From Adiantum capillus-veneris (taxonomy: Eukaryota; Streptophyta; Polypodiopsida; Polypodiales; Pteridaceae): DNA of 64,000 nucleotides. The position numbers and the translations under genes were made by a program. This document shows, piece after piece, positions 33,079 to 42,467 of the stretch. The stretch spans positions 13,486,809 to 13,550,808 of the forward strand of contig CM043959.1 in the NCBI GenBank assembly GCA_014529385.2, in the 5' to 3' direction. The notes beneath the pieces are model-generated. The model was given only the letters and a program-made list of their open reading frames with translations, made no database searches and was not told the origin of the DNA. Position 1 is the first letter of the stretch. Each line of letters begins with the position of its first letter.

Positions 33079-34107
33079 TGTAATGGAAATGGCCTATGAA
33101 CTTTGAGAATAGTGGATTTAAGAGTATTAGAGAGAACATTTTTGTGAGACTACTTTGAGAGTATAGAGGGTGAACTTAATTGATGGTAGCAACATAATCA
33201 TAGTACTTGATTAACTTGGCATGAATAATACTTTTGCAACAGAGAGAGAGATAGTTTAGAGAACTTGACAACAATTGAGGACCGGATTTATGTGCAGCCG
33301 GTCCCCCCTCCAATAGGCATTTGTATTATAGATTCTCCCATCAAGAGAGACTTACAATCTTTATATTCCTTGTGACCTAGGTTATGCAATGAAGATGGAA
33401 GGAAAGATTTATGCATCACAAGCATAACATAGAATTTGTAAAAAGCATTAACTATCCCCAACCTAAGTCCCAAGGCCTCAAACACCTTCAAAGGTGGAGA
33501 GAGCTAGCGGGGAATGAGGTAGGGAAGAGGAAGAAGAAACATCCATAGGAGAAAGAAATAGTTCCTCACTTATCATCACTCTTCTTGATATTATACATAA
33601 TAGCATAGTAATGAAGATGGAGAAGATGGAAAGCTTAAGCATTGAAGCATGGCTCTTGGTTGGATTTGCATTCCATAGCCAAGAGTGTTGGTGTAGGCTC
33701 TCAATTTCTCAACAAGCTTGGAGAAGAAGATGGAGTTCTTACACTTCACCAAGTGAAAAATGAGAAAAAATTAGAGAGAGTTTGAGGGAGTATACCCCCA
33801 AGAACACCCCTTGCTTGCTTTCGTTGACCCCCATTTGTAGCTCATGCTTGAAGCTCATTGGACTCCTCCAAGACTAGCCAATCACATGATAGAGGCATAT
33901 CAAGCAACAAGGGTAGGTTTTGGACAAGTGTCCTTCTTTCCTCTTGGAGGGGGAGAGGCTTGATATTTGCTTAGATAATTGCTTAGATAATTATTTAATT
34001 AATCTAAATGCTCATTGGACCCCTTTTAAGACTATCCAATAGGATTCACGCACACCTTGAGGGCAACATGGGTAGGGGCTTGACATGTGTCCTTGCTTGG
34101 ATTTATC

Positions 34108-34146
<39 letters not shown>

Positions 34147-34684
34147 CTCTCTCATCTCCCTAGATTTAGGGATCAGTCCCTTCGTTGTAGGGATTTTGTT
34201 GACTTTTGGAACACAAGCAGCTTAGTCAGCAAGCACGACAAAGCACCTCAAGCTTGGGTAGTGTTCCCACAATCACCTCAAGCATCTTAGTCAGCAAGCA
34301 CGACAAGCACCTCAAGAATCTTAGTTAGCAAGCACGACAAGCACCTCAAGCATCTTAGTCAGCAAGCACCTCAAGCTTGGGCTGGGCTCCCACCTCAAGC
34401 ACAATCCTAGCTTACCTAAGATCAAAGGACTTTTAACACTAACCTTTGGAGGTCTTCAATGAAGCTAACCCTAAGGTCTTTAAACTCCATTGGCTAGCCT
34501 TGCTCTTTGACACACCATCTCTCATTTGGACCCCTTTACCCGTTTACCATTGGCCCCGTGTTGAGATAGATTTGTAACACATGTATATATTCTAGCCCTT
34601 GTTCCCATTTATTCTCCCACATGAAATGATCGGTTTAATATGAGAAAATCATTTGGGTTGGTTAGATATTATATTTCTATGACA
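33079..34684 (-). mobile_element. TE-C 5' LTR (right copy)
   Basis: TGTAATGG...CTATGACA on the plus strand, 1606 bp, minus-oriented. It holds a (TG)18 run at 34,109-34,144 and AGCACGACAAGCACCTCAAG minirepeats at about 34,206-34,392. It abuts TE-D LTR sequence at 34,685 exactly as the left copy does, so TE-C had inserted into TE-D before the block was duplicated. Confidence 0.6.
34109..34144. repeat. (TG)18 microsatellite
   Basis: Uninterrupted TG run inside the TE-C LTR; the left copy has only about eight units at 19,584-19,600. Confidence 0.95.
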
Positions 34685-35984
34685 TCCACCCCACCCTTGG
34701 CCATGAAATAAAACCATTGACCTTGCCATGTGGCGAAGGGAAAAGAGAGAGATAGAATGGTGGATGTTGACATAGAGAGAAGGGATGGAGATGTTGACAT
34801 ATCTACACATAATAGGACATAGAGAAAAGAAGGGGACAGACTCTTACACACAAGAGGATGACACGGAGAAGCTCCATAGCCCAAGGCATAGAGTAAGAGA
34901 GGGAAAAGGAAAAAATTAAGAGCATCTACACAAGAATGGCCTAAAGATTGTAACTCCAAACTCTATGGCACCTCTTGTGGAGTTTTGTATTTAATATTTG
35001 ATATTACTTGTTAGTGCCTAAAAATTTGGAAGCCTCTCTTTTACACTTAGTTTCACTTTAGTTATAAGTGGAGCATGCTCCACTTATTGCATGACTCTTA
35101 AGGTGAGTTCTCACTATCCTATTTACAAAGCAGCCGTAGTGGCTTATTGATAAAATATTTGAAACATTATGCAAACTAAAATGGTTGAGAATTCCAATCT
35201 ACAACAATAGTACAAAATAGAAAGACAACATAGTAATTATCCATTACATTCCAACTATCCAAATTGTAGTTTACCACATACAATAGGAGGATGCCCAGTC
35301 TTGTAACATCCCTTACTCTAGGGATAGCAACTATCCTCAGTCGCTCAATAGAGAATTATTCGGACCATCAGTGACAAAAGGTGTAAAGAAGATCTAGAGA
35401 GCTTTGGGAAAAAGAAAATCAGGCATCCATTTAGCATCTTCCCTTGGGTGGCATTTAAAAGTCAAAAATAATGATTATGAACCATGTCAGTGTGTGCAGT
35501 GGTGGTTTCATGATCAACTATTTATTCAGGAATGAGTTGCTCTTCTTGATTTACAAGTGTGGATGGTTCGGTTCTTCATTATGATGTGTAGGTAGGGGTC
35601 CTCAAAAAAGTCGTAATAATAAACCACTATGAAATGCATTGTGAATGTGCCAGTGTGAAGGTCATTACTTATTAAATGCATTGTAAGGTTCCGTATCATG
35701 TTTAAATATGCTTGGCCATTACACCATAACCCAAAATATAGTGACTATCCAAGCATGAGCTGAGGCCACGGAGAATGGACAAAAATTTAATAGTCCTCAT
35801 ATCTACCATATCCTGTATTCAAACCAGAGAAGGAACACAAAGAGTGTCCACAAATGGGAATATCTGAAAAGGAAAACTTCACCCAAAAATTTAGTACCTC
35901 ATGGGACTAGTAGCCCGATGTTACAATGTAGAGAATCGAAAAATAAGCAGTACCTTATTTTCTTGTTGAATTGCACTTCTTAGC
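34685..35984 (-). mobile_element. TE-D segment, minus orientation (6)
   Basis: Same content and order as 20,424-21,720. It breaks off after GCACTTCTTAGC, where an AT-rich tandem array begins; the left copy continues with AAAATACTTAG at that point. Confidence 0.6.
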
Positions 35985-37345
35985 TCATAATTTTATGATT
36001 AGTTTGTAATTATTTAGATAAAAATTATTTAGTTTGAGTTATAAAACTATTGGGAAATTTAGAAAAACAATTTAACAAATCACAAGATAGTTACCAAAGT
36101 TAAAAAACATTGTTTAAAACACGGAGTAATTATCTCACTGACAAAAAGATAATATAGCTACTTAATTAAGCCAAAACAAATGGATTTTAGCTAAAGTAAA
36201 AGGTGAAAATTAGCTAATCAAGTTAGATAAATATAAGATAATTTTTAAAATTAGTAAACATCATAAGTAAATCGTAATAATTAGCTTATGGTCAAAAAAA
36301 TAAACTATCTATTAAATTAGGTCCAAATAGATTAGTTTTAGCTGAAAAATAAAAGAGAAAAACTAGCTAATCAAGTTAGATAATTATAACATAACTATCA
36401 GAGCTAGTAAACATCATAAGTAAGTTGTGATAATTAGCTTATGGCCAGAAAGTTAATTTAGCTATTTAATTAAGCCAAAATAGACTGATTTTAGCTAAAT
36501 ATAAAAGGAAAAAATTAGCTAATCAAGTTAGATAATTAAAAGAATTATAATTATCAAAGTTTTTAAACATCATAAATAAGCCGTGAAATTAGCTTTTGAT
36601 CAAAAAGTTAATTTAACTTTTTAATTAAGACAAAATAACTGATATTAGCTGAAAATAAAAGAAAGAAAATTAGCTAATCAAATTAGATAATTATAAGATA
36701 ATGATCAAAGTTATTAAACATCATAAGTAAATTGTAATAATTAGCTTATGGTCAGAAAGTTAATCCAACTATTTAATTAAGCCACAACAGATTGATTTTA
36801 GCTGAAAATAAAAGGTAAAAATTAGCTAATCAAGTTAGATCATTGATAGATAATTATGAAAGTTAGTAAATACATAATTAAACGGTGATAATTAGCTTTT
36901 GATTAAAATGTTAATATAGCTTTTTAATTAAGCCAAAACATACTAATTTTAGCTAAAAATAAAAGGAAAAAATTAGCTAATCAAATTAGATATTTATAAG
37001 ATAATAATCAGAGCTATTAAACATCATAAGTAAATTGTGATAGTTAGCTTATGATAAAAAATTTAATCTAGCTATTTAATTAAGCCAAAATAAATTAATT
37101 TTACATAAAAAAAGAAAAAAAGCTAATCAAGTTAGATCATTATAAAATAATTATCAAAGTTAGAAAACATCATAATTAGGCTGTGATAATTAGCTTATAG
37201 TCAAAACATCAATCTAGCTATTTAATTAAACCAAAATAGATTAATTTTAGCTAAATTAAAAGAAAAAAAATCTAATTAAGTTAGATAATTATAAGATAAC
37301 TACCACAGTCAGTAAAAATTATAAGTCATTTGTGATAATTAAGGA
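35985..37345. repeat. AT-rich tandem array, about 152-bp unit
   Basis: About eight diverged units. Markers: AACATCATAAG-type words near 36,258, 36,410, 36,566, 36,716, 36,868, 37,018 and 37,166, and TTAATTAAGCCAAAA near 36,162, 36,468, 36,773, 36,926 and 37,078. Spacing is 148-156 bp. No coding sequence. It may be a small satellite or a retrotransposon-derived tandem repeat. Confidence 0.85.
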
Positions 37346-37555
37346 AGCTTGAAAAACCCTTAAGAAAGTTGTGAAAAAAATATCTTATCTATATAAGCAA
37401 ATAAGAAATTATTAGGTCAAGAACTTACCATCTAGGACTACAAATTTAACCTTAATTGGGGTAAAAAGAGGAATTAGATTGATCACAAAGGTTAAGTCGA
37501 GTTTTTGGATGATTTACCTAATAAATAGATGTCCTTTTTTATAAGGATAAAAGTC

Positions 37556-37681
37556 ATGGCACCAAAAAGGACCCGAGCCAATCCTCAATCTGATGATGAG
37601 GGCAGTATTCCCAAGAGAGCTAGAGCATCCCACGACGACGAGACCGGGCCTAGTAGTAGGCCTTTTGATGCGAGCATTTAG
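37556..37681 (+). CDS. Short Gag-N-terminus-like ORF
   Basis: 41 codons, MAPKRTRANPQSDDEG...IPKRARASHDDETG, ending in TAG. It has two PKR-R basic clusters around an acidic stretch, like the N-terminus of several plant Gypsy Gag proteins, and no continuation. It lies between the AT array and the presumed TE-E LTR. Probably a fragment; identity uncertain. Confidence 0.35.
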   Translation: MAPKRTRANPQSDDEGSIPKRARASHDDETGPSSRPFDASI

Positions 37682-38872
37682 GTCCCAACACTGCAATAAA
37701 TGCTTGACCAGTCTCGTGTGGGTCTTCATTATAATTTAAGTTTGAATAATTCAGGTTTTCTTAAAATATTTACATTGCACATGTAAAAGAGGGAGTAAGG
37801 AATAAAAATAAATAAAACTGGCTGAAAACGGAAGACATCTTTCAAGAAACCAATATGCACTTGTTTGTAAATTAGGAAGGAATTGTTTGGGTTAAGTCTG
37901 GTTGACTTAGGAAAGAATGATTGGTCATCATTAAGATAACTTGTCTCAAGACACCTCTGATTCCTTGGAATATTTTCACTTAAGGTGATTGAGTAATGAT
38001 GACTTGCCAGCCATGGGTGAGTCAGTTTTCCCCATGTAAATGGAGTTTGTACCTCCTACTGTGTATGTTTGTGGATACTACTTAGGATACCGTTTTTATC
38101 CTAGAGGAACCGCCCGGTTGTATGGACAACTAGTTTGGCATATGGGTGCCCCAAACTTGGGTGATGGATTTCCACCTGAATTATGAATCAGGAAGGGTGT
38201 TGTTTGTTTCACCCATGTATAGATGTGCTTGAGACAAGTGGACTATGTGTCAGGGTTGTGAAGATATATTATAAGTGACCGTACCTTGTCTTAAGTCTGA
38301 AGATGTTTGTTTTCTAAAAGACTGCTTTCAATGCTGATTTTCATGACTCGTGTTAATGAATTACTGCGCGAAAAAGTTGAAAATGAATCCATTATTTTAA
38401 ATGTTAAAACATGTGGTAGTAATTACGAAAAAAAAAATCATGTGTGAGTGCGGGGTGGTAAGTGGGGATTGATTAAGGTTGTCAATCATGGACGGGGGGA
38501 CCTGATTAGTCAGGTAACTATTTCATCCCCGTGCACTAAAAACATTTAGAAAACTTCTCCAATTGGAAGAGGAGTTCACCACAGCTATGCCCTCACATCT
38601 GTTGGAGGAAAAAAGCATTGGTTGAGAATACCTTAGTCCACATTGTGGAAGTTATAGGGTTAAAAAAGTCTTGGATTTTTAAGATGCTGTCTCGTTTCCT
38701 CTATGAGACAAAACTAGGTCTTCTTCTAGGGCTATAGACCCAAGCAATTGTCAATGGTAAAGGTCTATTCCTTGGACACTTCTTACTCAGAGACTCTGAC
38801 TTTTAATAGGCCTAGAGACCTATCAAGGACCCCATCTCAATTTTGGTACTGGTGGGTTGGGGATCTCACAAT
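37682..38872 (+). other. Probable TE-E 5' LTR and flank (left edge unknown)
   Basis: Non-coding. The right edge is set by the PBS-like sequence at 38,873 after ...GGATCTCACAAT. I found no matching 3' copy in the window (TE-E continues beyond 64,000), so the left edge cannot be placed. Confidence 0.4.
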
Positions 38873-38888
38873 TGGTATCACATCAAGG
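38873..38888 (+). other. TE-E primer-binding site (degenerate)
   Basis: TGGTATCACATCAAGG against the copia site TGGTATCAGAGCAAGG in the same window: 13 of 16 bases match. It fits a decayed tRNA-iMet-type site. Confidence 0.5.
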
Positions 38889-39742
38889 TTAATTAAGGTC
38901 TTGGACCTAGAGAAAAAACATTAAGGTATTAGAGGAAATTGGATTTTGACAAAAGAAATTAAAATGTGTGTAATTGAAATGTGGGAGAGAATAGAAAAGA
39001 AAAATATTGTCCCCATCTGTGCAGGAAGAATTCCATCAGGCCTTTCACAAGTTTTTGGTCTTCAAAATCATGTTATGGAAGCATGCACATCCCAAAGATA
39101 CACAATAAGAAAGAGTGTAATGAAGCTATTGGATTACATGTTTTCCTCACCCACTTGGGGAATTATTTGGGGAAGGTCTGGTGGAGTCTTTCTCATAGAT
39201 GCGGGAGAGCTGGAAGAGTTTGCTTTAAATCTCAAAAGACTCAAGTGGACCAAGGAGCTTTGAGTAATTGAAGTATACTTTTTCATAGGAATGGAGGGTC
39301 CAAATGAAACTTTGGCAATAGATGGTGATATTTTAGTGTCACAAAACCAGTGTTATTTGATCAAGTAACTACCATAGTCTACCCAAGAAAAATCAGACCT
39401 ATGGGTGTAATTAGAGGGCCAAGAGATGTTGTATTTTGTAATCATGTATTCGACCCACCCATGGTGCATAGGATTTTTATATAGGAGTGTTGATGTCCTT
39501 GTACATATTTGTTTTCTTGTATCAGTCATTGTATATACCATGAGTTTTCCTGGAATATTGCATGTCATGTTTATTGGAATAAAGATTAGTGGATTTATTG
39601 TTTGATCATTTCAATGTGAATGAAGTGCTAAATGTTTTGAAATGAAAATAAATTAGAATTAACACCAAACTCCCTAAGTTAATCCCAGGGTAACCCTTGC
39701 ATAAATAGCCTCTACACTATTAGACAAGAAAAGAAATTACTA
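38889..39742 (+). other. TE-E leader region
   Basis: Two overlapping frames at 38,946-39,271 are open for about 100 codons but have no motif I recognise; they may be decayed Gag N-terminal sequence or chance. The rest, 39,272-39,742, is AT-rich with no supported gene. Confidence 0.35.
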
Positions 39743-40865
39743 TTAAAGCACATCCAACTCCCTGTCTTCAAGGGAGAAGGGTCCAATCTAGAACGAGATG
39801 CACAACCATGTTTAGAGCCTATGGATGATTATTTCATAGCTGCAAGGACTGCTCAAGAAAACCAAACAATGTTGGGTATGTTCCGTCTCAGTGGAGATGC
39901 CAAGCTGTGGTGGAAACAACACTGTAGAGATAATCCTATTAATAAACCAACTTGGGAGAAGATGAAGCATGTGATTATAGAATGTTATCTTCCTCCTGCT
40001 CACCAAGCCATTAAGCTGAATGAATTCTTTTGTCTACGCCAGTTAGCACTTTCAGTGGAGGTACTATACAAAGTTTGTGTCTTTATGACATTATGCTCCT
40101 CACATGACCGTGGAACAACAAATTGCCCGATTTTGTCAAGATCTCAACAAGCCCTTGAGTACACGTCTCAAAGCTATGAGACCTATATCTTTGGAGGCCG
40201 CAGACAGAAAAGCAGAAATAGAGCGTGAACACGAAGAAAGAATGGCAGTCATAGAGCGTGAGCATGAGCAGCAGGCTTGGAAGCCAAAGCACGAGAAGCA
40301 TAGTTGGATTGTGAGAACAGAGAAAGAGAAGCAACATTTGATCACGAGAACAAAGAAAGACAAGCAACATTTGATCGTGAGAACAAAGCAAGACAAGCAA
40401 TGAACGACCGACACCTGAAAGAGATTCGGGAAAAGGAGACTCTCTCAGTCTCTTCTTCTCCAAAGCATGACACACATGATATGCATGATGATGATCAGCA
40501 TGATGATAAGCATGATGGCCAAAATGTTATTTCTCACGAGCATTAAGGATGTCCTTCTTAGGGCAAGCCTCTTGCAACTGAAAGAAACAACCCACCAACT
40601 GAAAGAAACAACCCACCAGAAACTATCATAACTATAACAATTATAGAGGAAGAGCTAGAGAAAATTTTAACCAAGGAAGTCAACAACGTATAGTAAATGC
40701 TACAGCTACTCTGAATCAAACCTTCCCTAATGTAAGATGTTATGGATGCGGTTAGGTGGGACACTACAAGTGCAACTGTCCCCAAGAGTTAGACCCTAGA
40801 GCTATGACTAGGCCTAATTGCCAACCTCAAGTCAACCAGGGTAACTTACAAGAAAAGGAAGAAAT
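39743..40865 (+). pseudogene. gag: TE-E Gag
   Basis: Gypsy capsid motifs: FKGEGSNLERDAQ near the start, MDDYFIAARTAQENQ, MFRLSGDAKLWWKQH, INKPTWEKMKHVI, and after a frame change EQQIARFCQDLNKPLS. A Glu/Arg/Lys-rich repeat (FDHENKERQAT, FDRENKARQAM) and a His/Asp-rich tract (HDTHDMHDDDQHDDKHD) end at TAA near 40,546. The zinc knuckle C-x2-C-x4-H-x4-C is at 40,738-40,779 (CYGCG*VGHYKCNC) with a TAG inside. The copia TE-F inserts at 40,865, and Gag resumes at 46,440. Confidence 0.75.
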
Positions 40866-41653
40866 TGTTAAGTATGGAGCTTGATTTACCCTTGTAATTT
40901 TCTATGGTAAAAGCACACATTTGTAAGGCCCCCATTATGAGGAGAAGCCATCGTGCATAAAGGTAACTCACTCATCGAAAACCAAAATTTTCACACAGTC
41001 AAAAACCAGAGGCAACTTTAGGGGCCTCGGGGGCGGAAGCCCCTGATACTTTTTTTTCCCTCGCCGGAATATTCTTTTTCGCCAGAATATTATGGCCGGA
41101 CGGCGGCCGGGAAGTGGTCGGAAAACAACCAGTCGGTTGGCCGGTGGCCAGTAGTCAATGGCCGGTGGCCGATGGTCGGAAGTCAATGGCCGGTGTCCGG
41201 TGGCATAATTCAAACGCGGACTTGTGTTCTCAAGGGCGGCCACACATGGGCGGATTGGAGGGTCCGATTTGGACTTATTCGCACAAGGGCAGCTACACAT
41301 GGCTGCCTCTCATAAGAGAGGGCAGCCCTTTTGGCCTATAAAAGGAGGCCATTTCTACACACATTTCATAGTGTGAAGTTGATGCAACAAGGTGAGTGTG
41401 AGGTGGTGAGAGTGAAGGAAGGCGGGAGCTCCATTAAGGGTATAATCCCTTTGTAAACTACTTCTTGTTTTGAAGTACTAAAGCCATTGAGTGGCTGGTT
41501 TCCCGTGGACGTAGCCCACATTGGGTGAACCACGTATATCGTGTGTAATCTCTCTCTCTCTCTCTACTCTATAATCTCTTGTGTGTGAAATCTATCTCTC
41601 TTCATTAAGTAATCTACTCAAATATCTATTTAGCTACGTCTTATTTCCTAACA
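40866..41653 (+). repeat. TE-F 5' LTR
   Basis: 788 bp. It contains GGCCGGTGGCC-type G/C-rich minirepeats (about 41,100-41,205), an inverted repeat at 41,302-41,326, TATAAAAG at 41,337-41,344, and a CT run near 41,549-41,563. Confidence 0.93.
41302..41344 (+). promoter_or_regulatory. TE-F LTR promoter: inverted repeat plus TATA box
   Basis: GCTGCCTCTC-ATAA-GAGAGGGCAGC forms a hairpin with one bulged base, followed 10 bp later by TATAAAAG inside GGCC...GGCC. The 3' LTR has the same arrangement (TATAAAAG at 46,123-46,130). Confidence 0.65.
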
Positions 41654-41655
41654 AC

Positions 41656-41671
41656 TGGTATCAGAGCAAGG
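41656..41671 (+). other. TE-F primer-binding site
   Basis: TGGTATCAGAGCAAGG, two bases after the LTR end; a classic plant tRNA-iMet-type site. Confidence 0.92.
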
Positions 41672-41726
41672 TTTGCTCGTAGCTAAATTATCTCAAGGAA
41701 AGGATTCCTTGAATTGAGTGGGAGTT

Positions 41727-42467
41727 ATGGTGGAGGAAGGGAAGCTCAAGATTGAGAAGTTCAACGGCAAAAACTACCAACATTGGAAGATGCAGATTGA
41801 AGACTATCTCTACCAGAAGGACCTCTATTTTCCACTAGGCGGTCTTGCGAAGAAGCCCGCAACAATGGCAGATGAAGCATGGATTGTCCTTGATCGAAAG
41901 GCACTAGGAACAATCCGGTTAAGCTTGGCGTCAACGGCGGCCTTCAATGTTTCGGAGATGAAGACCACGGAGGACTTGATGAAGTCACTTGACGACTTCT
42001 ACGAGAAACCATCGGCATCCAATAAGGTATTTCTTATGAAGCGCTTGTTCAATCTAAAGATGGCAGAGAATGGTTCAGTTGCAGAACACCTAAATGAATT
42101 TAACACAAACATTAGTCAACTTCGATCGGTGAAAATCAATTCCGATGACGAAGTGCGAGCTCTCCTTATACTATCATCTCTACCGGATAGTTGGGACAGC
42201 CTTGTGATGGCTGTAAGTAATTCTATCTCTGGTACAAATACTCTTAAGTTTGATGATGTTGTGGGTGTTCTCCTAAACGAGGAAATACGAAGGAGAAGCA
42301 CAGGAGAATCATCAAGTGCTGCATTGTCAGTGGAAACAAGAGGAAGGCCTAAGGAGAGGTTCAAAAACCAAAAGGGTCGTGATCACTCAAGGCGGAGCAA
42401 GTCACGCACAAAGTCAGTTCTTGAATGTTGGAACTGCGGCAAGAAGGGCCACGTCAAGAAGGATTGA
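41727..42467 (+). pseudogene. gag: TE-F Gag
   Basis: Starts MVEEGKLKIEKFNGKNYQHW, the standard plant Copia Gag opening; ATG 41,727 is chosen because the upstream codons are non-ATG. UBN2-type Gag motifs follow: WIVLDRKALGTIRLSLA, EKPSASNKVFLMKRLFNLKM, LILSSLPDSWDSLVMAVS. The zinc knuckle reads CWNCGKKGHVKKD, and the codon that should be its last Cys is TGA (42,465-42,467). The frame continues unbroken past the stop into protease, so one base change separates Gag from Pol here. Confidence 0.9.

Noticed and set aside
37514..37729. Minus-strand ORF at the edge of the AT array
   Set aside because: Antisense of the better-supported short plus-strand ORF at 37,556, and it extends into non-coding flanks.
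38946..39271. Two overlapping 100-codon frames before TE-E Gag
   Set aside because: No recognisable motif, overlapping in two frames, and not next to a continuing ORF; left as unexplained leader sequence.
40083..40475. Minus-strand ORF with repeated FLCSHDQMLL phrases
   Set aside because: Exact antisense of the ENKERQAT repeats of TE-E Gag.
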